A DNA stretch of 64,000 bases from Pardosa pseudoannulata (GCA_032207245.1 CM063506.1:43866725-43930724); one strand, 5' to 3'; positions 36,735 through 49,288 are shown, counted from the stretch's first letter. Notes: generated by a model not told the origin, from the sequence alone. Translations and numbers: made by a program.

Positions 36735-37770
36735 CATACACGCTGAGAGAGAGAAAATCTGTCTAGATAACATAATACTAAAAATTTTAAAGAAAGTTGT
36801 TAAACAAAAGTCAAAACTTAAAATAAAAATTATGAGAACAGATGTGAAGAATTTTAGACTATTCTTTTTATTACTTATTTCATTTTATTTGAATTATAAC
36901 AGAAAGTATAATTTTAGTTTCTCCTTTTTATATTTTACGCAACTGTAAAGAATGAAAAAAATACTCTCTATTAAAATTCTTGTATAAAAACACCAACTAA
37001 TACTGTCAGTTCTATTAGTATCAATTAATTACAACTACGCAAATTGAAATGAGACAGCTTGACATACCCTTTATTATTTTAGAATTTGTACAACAAAATG
37101 TCTTCTTAGAACTCAATATTGCTCCACAAATAGTACTCATACAACATAATAATAAATTTAAACTGAGACATTTTTAAACTCGATAGTAACATGGTAGAAT
37201 CGCTTATATTATTTATAATTACCAATTACAGCATTTTTGCGGAATAGAACACAAATAAATATATTTTAATACAAAATACATGAACTAATAAAAAATTAAA
37301 GACTTATTTCAAAAGCGTAAAGGAAGGGAAGGGATTATAACGATTTTATTTATCGTTAGCTAGTCTTATTTAATGTCTTGCTTATAAAATTTTGTTTAAA
37401 TACATCATACAGTAAAATGACAAAATGTCTTCGATTGAGAGAAATAAAATTATAACTTATATTTATCTACATCTAATATTTTAAAACTATTTGCTTGAAA
37501 TCTCTCAGGAAAATATCAAAAAAATTATCAACAGATTAAAGAGCTTATCACGTGTCAACCTGAACCAAAATAAATCGGTTAAAAATTGAAAAATCTGAGC
37601 ATTCTTCATCAGGAAAAGAACAGGCTGACATGTGATAAGGCCTTAAGTTAGTAATTTCTGTCATTAATATTGTAAGGAGTCATCAATAATGGCCTGTGTT
37701 GGGAGTTTTACAAGTGCCTTGAAAGAGAGAGTACGCAGTGGAAACTTGCTTATACGAAGATTAAATATGA

Positions 37771-37880
37771 TTTGGTTTGCAGCGCTACGGTCAACTGTTT
37801 TGCTACACGAGGTGTAATGACATCGAGATCTACTGCTTAAATCAGATTCCGAATGGCTACGAATATCCATGCCTGTAATG
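37771..37880 (+). mobile_element. Dispersed element with tttggtttgcagcgctacgg core, copy 1
   Basis: Contains the family phrase tttggttt-(ga/ca)gcgctacggtc, then ctgttttgctacacgagg and gtaatgacatcgagatct. Related to copies at 39038, 52804, 53148 and 61092. Likely a tRNA-derived SINE, because the 52804 copy carries a B-box-like GGTTCGAATC on its complement. Confidence 0.55.
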
Positions 37881-39037
37881 GGATTTCTTATACGAAGACG
37901 AGGTGTTGCGGCGAATGAAAAACGTGCTAGTAATAAATAACTAGCATTTCACTTTTTAGAATGGCATCACTTACGTTGTTGCATTCATAAATGTTTTTAC
38001 TTGTTCTTTACTTTTGATTGTAAGTTAGGAAATAAATACTTATGTTAAAATACTATCTCCTAACACGGGGGGGGGGAGGGAAAATTCTTCGTATATGTGA
38101 ATAGTAGTCGTTTCTGTTTAGGAAACCAAGGAAACACTAGTTGTGGTGTTTTTCTGGTTTTTGTTTTTAATTAATAAACGTAGTTTAAAAGACAAAAATG
38201 ATATTTATATTCATACTTGTAAAATATAACAGATTTTTTTTTATCTACATTAAATATAACAAGTTTCTGTATCCATTAAACACACAAATAAATTCATTCA
38301 ACGAATACTTTTTTTTAAAGCACTTTAAAACTAAAAAATATTAAAAGTTAAGAGAAATATAAAACATGAAATAAAAACTTTCTCCCTTTCTTGAAAAATA
38401 ATAAGAAAAAAATTCTGTTTAAAAAAAGAAGGAAAACCATAGGGAGATGTTAATATGCACAGTTAAAGTCTGCGAGCGATAAATTTTGTTCCTTTCCGGT
38501 AGCTGAATAAACGTTACATTCGAAAATTTAGTAGAGGATCGAACATTCATTGTACCATTGAATATTCGTATAAGTGAATAATTTATTACATAGGTTTTAT
38601 GGCCCTTTCGCCAGAGAACAAAAAGTACATATGACTAAATATTTTCTATTCTATTCCGAGATACACTATTTTTCTTTTCGTATAATTTAATGAAACTTTT
38701 GGTTGAAAACATACGTAAGGGATTGATTATTCCTTCATATAAGTGAATATTTCGTATAACTGAATTTTGGAGTAAAAAATAATTGATTACGTAAGCCGTA
38801 TGGGATTTTCTCCACGAAACGAGAAGTACTTCGTATAACTGAATATTTCGTGTAAGTGAGCTACGTATAAATAAGTAACCACTGTATTACGGTGTCGTTA
38901 ATGTAAAATTGATAGCGCATGCAATTCAGTCTCCGCTGAACTACCACACAAGTAGCTTCCTGTGCGGTCGTTATAAAAAAATAAATTTGATCAAACTAAC
39001 CGTACTATCTCCAATTTAATTTCTTGGGAGCAAAAAA

Positions 39038-39069
39038 GTAGACCGTAGCGTTCCAAACCAAACCAAACC
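39038..39069 (-). mobile_element. Dispersed element, fragment
   Basis: agtagaccgtagcgttccaa followed by accaaaccaaac is the complement of the family phrase. Only the terminal 32 bases are recognisable. Confidence 0.5.
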
Positions 39070-39513
39070 CAATATTATTTATTTCCGAAAGCCGAATTAA
39101 AAATAAGCTACATGACGTAGTTCGCCGACTTCTGGTATGAGGCACGGCTCACAATTTAGGGTTTCGAATAAAGTGAGGAATTCCGGCAAAGATGATGAAA
39201 TAATGATCTTGAAAATGTCTAACATTAAACAATCCCACTTCTCCCTTTCAATTCTAAGAATTCCGTCTTGTAAGCACGAAAATTTTTCAATATGTGCAAC
39301 ATTTCCAAGTCCGCATTTCCCGCTCAAACTGTAATGGCAAGAGAAAATTTTCGCCAAAGCGTGATACGCACCAGAATTTGGCGACAACAAAAATCACAGT
39401 TGGCGACAGCCAACCACCCGTCCATAGAATATACTGTCAAGCCACTTAAACCGGAACATAAAGAGAGAATAAAAAGCCAGGGATTCTAATACTAAAATTC
39501 CGACGCAACTTAC

Positions 39514-39704
39514 CCCATGCCCATTCCGTGTGTGTTTATCATCTCGTTCTGGTACTGCTGGTGTTGCTGGGGCGGTGCGTTGTGGAACTGGTTGTTGTTC
39601 ATTATCCGGTCCTGGGGGGGAGACCCAGAGTGCAGGGGGTGGTAACTAGGTTGCTGATGATGGGGGTGCAGAAAGGACTCCGGGGGTCGGAGGTGGGAAA
39701 TAGG
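39514..39704 (-). CDS. TOX: TOX-family gene, visible exon 3 (Pro/Gln/His-rich)
   Basis: This exon encodes 63 full codons plus two bases of a split glycine codon (residues 73-136). It starts PISHLRPPESFLHPHHQQPS and ends NTHGMGMG. The acceptor is cttttgcag before CCTATT and the donor is ATGGG|GTAAGT; the split GG|C codon is completed by the next exon. The peptide is low-complexity, rich in Pro, Gln, His and Asn, as expected for the disordered activation region of TOX proteins. It is strikingly GC-rich for this window, with C-rich runs in the PP and HP codons. An 84-base candidate CDS remnant does not surround it; flanks are ordinary intron. Confidence 0.85.
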
Positions 39705-42702
39705 CTGCAAAAGAGAAAGAGAAAGAAAAAATTATTAGGTTGTTGACCTGTGGAGAAAATATTTCTTGGGGGGGAGATGTGTAATAAATGGCTTCAGATG
39801 TTTTTTCGTAATTAGTTTAAGATTTTTCGACGAATATATCATTATGAAAGGTGCCAAGGCTCTCTCCCCCCACCACTCTCGAGGCCCCACTGAAAAAAAA
39901 CATGTCATCAAGGCCCCCTTCAAGTGCCTGTTCGATAATGATAAACAATCGTTAATTTACAAGTAGGAGGCGACTTACAAATATTGCTTGGAATGAATAA
40001 ACTAATGCAGAAAAGTAGCTTCAATATATACGTATGTGAGACTTTTTCATAACTCAGATTCATTTTTACTCTATTAGGTACTTTTTTGATAATTTTTTAG
40101 AATTATGAGCGAACCAGAACATCTCACAGGAAAATGGCGCAGTTTGGAGTAATATTTTTGAGCCTGTATTTCATTTCAGAACATAAAAGCAAAATATATA
40201 TGTACTTGTAGTAGGCACATTATACTGAAAGTGAAATGGAATAATTAAGCCAATCGTTTATAAATTAACTGTAACCATTTAATTATTTTCACGAACTTAT
40301 GCAACGTTTAATAATTATATCAATCAGGTACAATTAAAAACAATATGTATAATTTATCTTTTTCAACCTATTATACTCAATAATATGCCCATTATATTGA
40401 AATTGTAGAATAAAGTCAGTTCTTTCCCTGACTGCAATAATTTAATTATTTTAAACAGCATGCAATGTTTATAGCTTAAAAAATTCTTCAAAAGAGAGAT
40501 TTTTATTTTATAAGATGTTTTAAACCTTTCAGTAGTGAATATTTCATCTCCTTTTACATTTAATTCAAGGTTTACTTAACTGCAATCTACGAATAATTAC
40601 TTGGCCAAATAAATAAATACAAAATATTTTATCAGATGTAATAATTTTTTTTTAAATAAAGTCATTGCTGCGATGGATATGCCGAATTATTAAAATACTT
40701 ATACCAAATGACTTCATTATTCGTAAGTACTTACATTTGTGAAGAAACACTTTCAATTTTGTACTTAATTAAGCAAAAATTAAGATCGAGAACGACTGAT
40801 AGTCATTTGTAGTCCGTATTCTGAATTAACACTTCATATTTAAGTCTAATATGAAACATATGTCTTCAAAATATAAGCAGTTTCATGCATCTTACATACG
40901 TCGTAATTTGCAAGGAAATTTTGTTTAAAATGTTTTAAAAACCAAGGAGATGATTTTGTATTGTAAGAAATATAAATATTTTTGTTTTGTATTTAAAAAT
41001 TGTATTAGGAAAATTAATTACCAACACCAATGGCCATATTTGTACTGTTAATAAAATTATTAATAAAAGTATAAAAATACAGTGCTTATTTAATATTTAG
41101 TCTTACCCACTGTGACAAACAAAGTAGACGAAATACAATTGCAGAATATATATTAGTTGTATCTATTTCATAAAAATAAATTTATAACTAACTATGCTTT
41201 TTTCCCCGTCATAACGTACTGGCTAGCAACTTGTTCTTTTTAAAAATAATAAAGAAATTTGGCTCGCGTACGAAAAAGTGTAGAGAACCTCTTTTAATTC
41301 AAAGCATCATCCAGTATAAAATCTTTTATAAATGCTTAACATAAAAGCAAATGAGAGATTTCTCACTACTTATGTTAATATTAGCCATTTAAAAAAAAAA
41401 TGTTTTGATGATTTATTTTTAAAGTTAGAATTTGTTTGCAGACGATTTTTATATTTTAAAAATTATTAAAACACGAAAAGATAATATAGCATCGATGATT
41501 TACAGTTAGTTGTATCTTTATTTACAGAATAAATTGTGTAGTAAGTGGTATATTTTTTAAAACATTAGAAATAATTTAAACGCCAAATTAATTGAAAATA
41601 GGACGACGGTTATTGCCTAGCCACCACACATCGGACGAATAATATCAAATGAATAGCATAAAAATTTAATTTGGAAAAATTTAAATAAAAAATTAATACA
41701 ATAAAAAATTGATAGATCCAGAAAATTGCATAAATTTATATTTAAATTTTGAAATATGTCCAATTTACAAATCTTAAATTTTTTTTTAGTTTAAAATACA
41801 CGAACTGTGAACTGTGACTTAAACGAATTCCGGTTCACCAGATGTGCCAATTGTAAAATGTCGCCAATAAGGTCCTATATTCAAGCTGAACAAAAATTTG
41901 CCTTTTCACAAAAGGAAACACAAATGAACTTGGGTTTTATTTCGATGTGAATTAGAAAACCGCTGTCAGGCAAACAGATCGGAGAAAACACTTGACCTCA
42001 ATACATGCATTTTACTCGATTGGTTATTCTAAAAGAAAAATAGTACGAGTCGTTGAGCACTTGCGTTTTCTTATTGGTGCAGTCAGATTCCACAATCACT
42101 TATCGCCTAAGGCAGCTAGTAATATGATGATGATTATCTCGTAATACAAGAATATTTTAACCTATTTTATAATAATATAATCAGGAGAATGATCTCCAAG
42201 ATTTATAAAAATGTGACGAGATAAAGCAGTTTAAACAATGAATAATAATAATAATAATCTGTATAACTAACGTAACCGGTGCAAGAACTTTCACTAGTGG
42301 GAACCTGACTCTCGATTCCTCACATTTGTATGAAGATGCTAGCGAAATGTGATTATAAGAATAACAATTTATATTATAGCGACATCTATTTGTCATTTTA
42401 AACGCCAAGTTTGTAACTACTGCAACTTCTACTTCTGTTTTCATCTCTGCCGGGGATTTCACGAATATAAACTTATTACTATTTACTATAACTTATTACT
42501 ATTAATTATACTTACTATTTTACAAATATAAACTTAAAACTTTCAATTTACTCACAAAACATAAAATTTGAAACGAACACTGATTTTAAATTAAATTTAT
42601 TTTATGATACAAGTATTAATTAGAATATCCCCATCTCGCTATTTCTGAGCATCTTTAGATGCTGTCACAAAAATTAGATTTTGAATAGTTGATGGTACGT
42701 AC
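39705..42702 (-). other. Intron between visible exons 2 and 3
   Basis: 2,998 bases of AT-rich sequence. No recognisable element or exon is visible. Confidence 0.8.
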
Positions 42703-42807
42703 GTGCTGGTTGTAAATTCCGCAATCGTTGAAGTTCTCCTCCTGCCGCGGTAAACAGAGGTAGATCTGGTCGTAGTTCAGTTTGCGTTTTAAGTATTCCA
42801 CAGGAAC
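42703..42807 (-). CDS. TOX: TOX-family gene, visible exon 2 (35 codons, lineage-specific)
   Basis: A 35-codon open exon (residues 38-72), phase 0 at both ends, so it joins exons 1 and 3 without changing frame. It begins VPVEYLKRKLNYDQIYLCLP and ends in CGIYNQH. The acceptor is ttatag before GTTCCT and the donor is CAC|GTACGTAC. Codon third positions are G/C-rich (for example CTG AAC TAC GAC CAG ATC TAC CTC) against very AT-rich surroundings, which is the strongest sign that it is coding. It is too short to show as a long open frame. I do not recognise the peptide in vertebrate TOX proteins as I recall them, so it may be arthropod-specific or alternatively spliced. No domain is assigned. Confidence 0.75.
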
Positions 42808-42949
42808 CTATAAATCAAACAAGAACAAAAACAGAATGATTTTTGAGTTAAAAATAAGAAATATGACAATTGTTTAGTGCTCCTCATACAGCACACAATT
42901 TCAAAATACAACATAAATTTATACACACAAGCAAAAAAATGTATGTTTG

Positions 42950-43074
42950 TGTGTGTGGATATATAAATGTATGTGTATGTATGTATATATATACATACAT
43001 ACATGTGTGTATATATAACTACGTGTATATGTGTGTATATATATACATACATATGTATATATATATACACATAC

Positions 43075-43114
<40 letters not shown>

Positions 43115-43312
43115 TCACACAAATTACCTTAGCTAGTGAGTGTGCAAAGTGTGCATGCACACAGGATATTACATTTCTAGGACATATGTGTGTGCATATA
43201 TATATTTTCACACAAATGACCGGAGCTTGTGAGTGTGCAAAGTGTTGCATGCACCAGAAGGTTACATTTCTAGGGCATATATATATATGTGTGTGTGTGT
43301 GTGTACATATAT

Positions 43313-43398
<86 letters not shown>

Positions 43399-43470
43399 TC
43401 ACACAAATGACAGGAGCTAGTGGGTGTGCAAAGTGTGCATGCACACAGGAGTCTATATTTCTAGGACAGC
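42950..43470. repeat. Composite microsatellite with three 70-base units
   Basis: (TA)n, (TG)n and (CATA)n runs alternate with a unit found at 43115-43186, 43208-43279 and 43399-43468. Each unit starts tcacacaaatgac, contains gtgtgcaaagtg and ends in tttctagg. Pure (TA)n lies at 43081-43112 and 43317-43376. Long open frames here (up to 205 codons) are translated dinucleotide repeats. Confidence 0.92.
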
Positions 43471-44164
43471 CAATAGAATGAATAATATTAAAAAATAACC
43501 AATCTTTTACTTATTTTTAAAAATGGCAATTTTGCTGGAAATATTTTGTGAGAAAATATACTACTTTTTTAAACTTCTCCTCGGGTCTAAGAAAAATTGT
43601 TAAAAAGTTTGGTTAATGTTTAATCCATAATTATATATTTTGTTATTTAAAAAAATTGAATTTTAAAATGAATTAAGTTACTCAGAATTAATTTTTTTAG
43701 AAATGTTAAGTAAAAAATCCAAATAGATTTGTAATTACAGATAAAATGTAATTTATGATGTACCAAACTGTACAAATTCCCTGGCGTGTTAAACAGAATT
43801 ATTAGCTATTGAAAATAAATTCTGTAAAAATTTAGAATTATCAGATTTGATAAACGATAAATTAGAGTTCAGTTTCGGTTTTCGTTCCGACCAAAATAAT
43901 GGTTTTTTTTTTTCGGTTTTCGGTTCTGTTCCAGTTCGAAGCCCTGATATAAACACACTGTGTGTGAGAGAAAGACCTGCCAATTACTTCGATAAGAAAT
44001 GGATGGGTTACATAAAACTTACAAATCTCTAAGTTAGAAAACACTTTAGTTATTAAGAATTTTCTCAAATTAATGTCAACTTGAAGGGTTTAATTATGAT
44101 TAAGACACTTTAAATTTAAAATTTAAGTTAAGACACTACTCAATTTTTGTGAACTTTTCCAAAT

Positions 44165-45190
44165 GGACTTTGTTAACTTCGGTTGTGAACCAACCCTACA
44201 TATATGTCGTAACCGTGTGATGAAATGAGTAGTTTTGGTTTGCGGTTTGGCAACAGTAGAAAGAGTGAAAATCATTGATGTTATGTTTCTGATTTACTTT
44301 GAAATGGAATATTACATTCGAAATTAAATTACTTTAGAGTTTAGTTTTGATTCCATTTATGCCTTCATCAACATGTGTCCATTGTTATATATTCACACAC
44401 AGAATTTTGCGTAAAATCGAGTATTTAATATAATTAACAAGTGTCACTCTTCTGTATTAATATTTCTTTGTCAAAATCCAGTTTAAAAAACATTTGATGA
44501 CTTGAACTTTGATAACTTCGGTTGTGAACCCTTTTTATATGTCGTAACCGTGAGATGAAATGACGAGTTTTGGTTTGTGGTTTCGCAACAGTAGAAAGAG
44601 TAAAAACTATTGGTTTATGTTTCTGATTTACTTGGAAATGCCCATATTACATTCAAAATTAAATTAATTTAGAATTTAATTTTGATTCCATTTATACCTT
44701 CATACAACATTAGTACATTGTTATATATTCACACACAAAATTTTTCTTAAATAGAGTATTTAATATAATTAACAAGTGTCACTCTTTCTGTATTAATATT
44801 TCTTTAACAAATCCAGTTTAAAAAACATTTGATGACTTGGACTTTGTTAACTTTGGTTGTGAACCCTTTCATACATGTCGCGACTGCAAGGTGAAATAAG
44901 TTTTAGTTTGAAGTTTGGCAGAGTAGAAAAGTAAATGTTGTTGATCTTTTAAAAAAGATCTGGCCAATTTACCCTGGAAAAACCATATTACATTTAAAAT
45001 TGAGATAATTTACAGTTTAGTTTCGATTAAATTTATGTTTTCAGTAATTAGTTTATTGTAATATATTCACACACACACAAACAATTTTGTGTAAAAATGA
45101 ACCTTTAATATAACAAGTTTCATTCTTTTTATATTAATATTATTTTATCAAAATTTAGTTTGAAAAATACTTGATCATTTGACTAGTACT
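44165..45190. repeat. Three tandem units of about 340 bases
   Basis: Units start at 44165, 44504 and 44839 with (gg/ga)actttgttaacttcggttg and include aagtgtcactctt and gtttaaaaaacatttgatga. The third is the most diverged. Confidence 0.92.
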
Positions 45191-45774
45191 GAATATATTT
45201 AAAACTTTTTAAAAAATGAGATTTTATTTTTAAACTAAACTCTCTTATATTGTTAAACCTCGATACCACCTCTTTATATATGCGTAGAATTTGCTTTTGG
45301 GTAAATTCCCAATGATGAATAAAGATACTTATTCCGGCTCAGCTGACTTCCGACTTCCCCTTTACAGAGCGCTGTGCGTGCGATTAGTATTTTCGCACTT
45401 TTTTTTTTTATTTCTCCCCTCCCCCCTTTTTTTTCCATGAATGATACATGAACTGAAATTTCCCGAATAGGAAAAAAAAATCCATACATCCTTATTTAAA
45501 TGTTCAGGCGGAAATCCGTGGTAAAAAGACCTAAAACCGAATACCAGAAGTATGTATGTACACACATACTGTATATATGTACATCTGAAGTATATGATAC
45601 TATGTTCAGTTTATTAAAAATTGAGGTTTTGCATATTTATGTATGATTTTGTTTCTTCTATCAAGATAAAAACATTGTATTCAGCTCCATTTATTTTTTA
45701 ATAATGCCTGTTTAGCATTCGCTCATACAACGTAGCGGATTTTGTTGGTTATTTTATTATGGGAGCAGCAAATA

Positions 45775-46570
45775 GGCGGCCAACACAAACAAACAAAGAG
45801 GGTCCTCGAAATTCAGAAGCAGAAACCAAGCAAAAGACCTCAGGTGTAGTTTTCCAAAAATTAAACAGAAACCAAGCGAGACATATAGGTGGAGAAAACG
45901 TACAAAATGAGCCCTTGTAATTCAGAAACAGAAACCAAGCAGAAGACCCTCAGGTTTGGTTTTCCAAAAATTGAAATATAAGCGGCTAACACAAACAAAG
46001 TGAGTCCTCGTAATTCAGAAGCAGAAACCAAGCGGAAGACCCTCAGGTTTGGTTTTTCAAAAATTGAGAGACATATAGGTGACTAACACAGAGTTCTCGA
46101 AATTCAGAAACAGAAACCAAGCAGAAGAGCCTCAGGTTTGGTTTTCCAAAAATTGAGAGACATATAGGCGGCTAACATAAACAAACGAAGTGAGTCGTCG
46201 TAATTCAGAAACAGAAACCAAGCAGAAGACCCTCAGGTTTGGTTTTTCAAAAATTGAGAGACATACAGGCGGCTAACACAGAGTTCTCGAAATTCAGAAA
46301 CAGAAACCAAGCAGAAGACCCTCAGGTTTGGTTTTCCAAAAATTGAGAGACATATAGGCGGCTAACACAGAGTTCTTCAAATTCAGAAACAGAAACCAAG
46401 CAGAAGACCCTCAGGTTTCGTTTTCCAAAAATTGAGAGACATATAGGTGGCCAACACAAAAGAGTTCTCGATATTTAGAAACAACAGAAGACCCTCAGGT
46501 TTTGGTTTTCCAGAATATGCGAGTTCTTGAATTCAGAAACAGAAACCAAGCAGAAGACCCTCAGGCTTTC
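45775..46570. repeat. Tandem array of about 95-base units beside exon 1
   Basis: About nine units share attcagaaacagaaaccaag, cagaagaccctcaggtttgg and ttttccaaaaattgagagac. The array ends about 85 bases from the donor of visible exon 1. Outer units are shorter or more diverged and inner ones closely alike. Confidence 0.93.
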
Positions 46571-46656
46571 GAGGTAAAAACTTCTGTAACTGCATATTTA
46601 GACGTTGAAAGCGATAACTGTCACAGTAATGTAGTGGTAGTGGGAAATTGACTCAC

Positions 46657-46767
46657 TTGGTTCCCGTAGACCCCTTGTCCGCTACACCTAGAGGCTGCAG
46701 CAGTCGGTGCGTAGGTCAGTGGAGGAATTTCAAACTCTTCGTCCCCGAAACTTGGAGTATGAAATGT
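46657..46767 (-). CDS. TOX: TOX-family gene, visible exon 1 (conserved N-terminal block)
   Basis: This is the most 5' coding exon I can find: 37 codons (residues 1-37), phase 0 at both ends. It reads [20 protein letters not shown] and continues to GVYGNQ. The stretch closely matches the [20 protein letters not shown] block that marks vertebrate TOX proteins N-terminal to the HMG box, so family assignment is firm. The acceptor is tttgcag before ACATTT and the donor is CAA|GTGAGT. TOX proteins are nuclear HMG-box DNA-binding regulators; this N-terminal half is the presumed transactivation region. No initiator methionine is present, so at least one upstream exon is missing from the window. A tandem repeat array begins about 85 bases into the following intron. 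The paralogue cannot be decided, so TOX is used as a family name. Confidence 0.9.
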
Positions 46768-47340
46768 CTGCAAACAACAAAACATCAAAATTAACTTCTT
46801 CGTTTTACAGAAGGGGAACAATTATAAAGGGTACCTTTACAGCTCAAAAGTTTTCCATTCAAACAGAATTTGTGATGCAATATAAAATAATTTAATCTGT
46901 TAATTAGTAACTATATCCCTATATTATAGGGTCCAATTTTATAAGAATAATTTAGTTTTGTTATATGAAGAAATGCATTTTACATAAAGCCATCAAATAA
47001 TACAATTAAGTAAAATTATAAAATGGGTAATAAATTAAAGTGTAAACTGGGTACGTATTTTCTTAACACACAGTGAAAAAAATACTTATCCACAAAATAC
47101 TTTATGAAATTTGTAAATTATAAACTAAATTTTATATCAAATAGAAGCTAATTATCTTTTTTTATTCTGAGAACCTTAATTATATTAATAAGAGCGATAC
47201 ATTTTATTTTATAGCAAGGACTAATTAAAAAAAATATTTTTGAATAGTTTTTAATTTTTTTTTAATCTAAAGAGTTTTAAGCTTTTGGTTTATATTTTTG
47301 GTTCACATGAATCTACAATAAATCTTTATTATAAACACTT

Positions 47341-47533
47341 AACGCGTAAGGATTGGGAGAGAACGTCTTGACAAAGGGTTGCTGCCTGAACTCTCACTGA
47401 ATGTGGTTTCTTTGTTAGAATGCGGACGCTAGCCACGCGCCGCCATGTTTGATGGTTTACTGTTAAAATGTGCAATATACAAGAATAAAGACATTATCAA
47501 GACATCATGGGATCTATGATTCTTCATATCCCT

Positions 47534-47535
<2 letters not shown>
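47341..47535. mobile_element. Possible LTR fragment
   Basis: A short GC-richer stretch with an AATAAA-like signal (agaataaagaca) ends tatccctggca directly at a (TA)n tract. The layout resembles the R-U5 part of an LTR ending in CA, but no second LTR, primer-binding site or 5' TG end is clear. Confidence 0.25.

Positions 47536-47536
<1 letters not shown>

Positions 47537-47593
<57 letters not shown>
47537..47593. repeat. (TA)n microsatellite
   Basis: About 28 TA units. Confidence 0.96.
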
Positions 47594-47595
<2 letters not shown>

Positions 47596-49288
47596 AAAAA
47601 ATTTTAATTAAGTTAACAAAAATTATTGTTTGTGCTAATTTTTAATCTTTTAGTTGTATTTATTCTAATCTATCAATCTTTGATGGAAAATAAAATATAA
47701 TTAAGATAACACTTTCTATTAAAATCAATAAAAGCTATTAAGGCGCTTTGATTAAGAGCTGATTTTTACAAATCGATGTCCATAATAGGTTTAATGTTAT
47801 CGAACAACTTAGTGTTTTTCTGGTAATTTCAGACTCTAGATTCCAAAAATGTTCTAAAAATGTAAAAAACTTATATTTAAAAAAAAATTATTTTAAATTA
47901 AAAAATATAAAAAAAAGCTTATATGGTTTGTATGTATTTCATAGAAATAATTTTGATTGCTTTTAAAGATATTTTATTTTATTTTGCAATTTTAAATTTT
48001 TAGCTATCAAATTTTTTTATTTAACCTAAGGTTTTTAATCGATCTAGATAGCTTAGATCTTATTTGTCATAAATGTTTCTTCTTAATTAAATGACAATTG
48101 AAAAATTGCAGCATGTAATGATTTTCTTTCTTAAAAAACGATATAGTAAAAATACGTGATTAGCAATGTGTAAAATTTTATATTTTTTTTCCAATTTTAC
48201 TTAACATGTATTAATACTTTATTATGCTAATCACAGCTCTTTTGTTTGTAAACACAAACAAGTCAAATAAATATACATATATCATATACATACACAGTAT
48301 TGCATCGTTTTTTATAAATGAGGATTAATATTAAAAAATAAAAATTAAAATTTTTTGTGAGATTTTTATTTTTGAAAAAGTAACTACATTAAAACCAAAC
48401 CAAAACATCAATTCTTAATATTTTAAATTATAAAAAAATTTAAAATCTTTTGGTTTACTTAATATTTATCATTTTTAAATAGCAATACAATTTTATTTTT
48501 ATATAGAAATTAAAAAATGTATAAAATTTCTAAATTAAATTAATTTTTAAAGAAATTTATTAAGTTTTAAAAAATATTTTTTTTTTTTTTCTCAAATTTC
48601 ACCTTTAATCGAAAAATCATAATTTTAAAAAAATCAATTTAAAAAATATTTTATATTAAAATACATAATTTATTTATTATAATGTATAATATTTTAGATA
48701 TTTTATGTATTTCGATATTATATGCTTTATAAAATATTTATTGTTTAATTTTATACTAAATTATTTTTTAAATAAATATTTAAATAAAATTTTTAATATA
48801 GATGTATTTTATACTTTAATTGTTCTAAAATATAATATTTAAACAAATGCGCATTTTTTTGAAAAATTACTGAAATATTTAATGATAATTTTTTTTTTAC
48901 CTTCACTTTTGTAATTTTACGTGTATTTTTTTACTGAAAAATATTTTGATTATTTTATTTCCAATACAATATTTAATATAATTTTTTAATCAAATAAAAA
49001 AAAATTATTATATGATACTTTAACAAACAACAAATTTAAAATTTTTAACATGTAAACAGCATATTTTACATGAACGATATCACAAATCAGATAAATCTTT
49101 TTGAGAATGTTGATGTAAAAACTAAAATATAAAAAAAAAATAGCTATTTTTACTTTTTGTCTTTCTATCGTTTTATCAAAATTAGAAAACGTGAAAATTC
49201 TCATTTGATGAATTTTTCCCCTCTAGTATTAAGGAATATATATTACGATTTTAAATGTTGTACAAACTGCATTTTGTAAACTCATACA

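Larger units (their letters stand above)
35053..39513 (-). other. Intron between visible exons 3 and 4
   Basis: 4,461 bases. It holds a (TA)n/(CA)n microsatellite, two copies of a dispersed element (37771-37880 and 39038-39069), and a patch with repeated tcgtataactgaatattt phrases at about 38560-38890 that looks like a decayed transposon. No exon found. Confidence 0.85.
42808..46656 (-). other. Intron between visible exons 1 and 2
   Basis: 3,849 bases. It holds a composite microsatellite with three diverged 70-base units (42950-43470), three tandem 340-base units (44165-45190) and a roughly 95-base tandem array (45775-46570). Confidence 0.88.

Noticed and set aside
36511..36948. Open frames on both strands around 36.7 kb
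   Set aside because: Driven by the TA/CA microsatellite at 36684-36734 and AT-rich flanks.
42789..43406. 205-codon open frame on the minus strand
   Set aside because: It is a translation of TA, TG and CATA microsatellites (runs of Ile-Tyr and Thr-His). Its left end overlaps TOX exon 2 in a different frame.
45775..46570. CRISPR-like regular array
   Set aside because: The genome is eukaryotic, the whole 95-base unit repeats with no unique spacers, and no cas genes exist.
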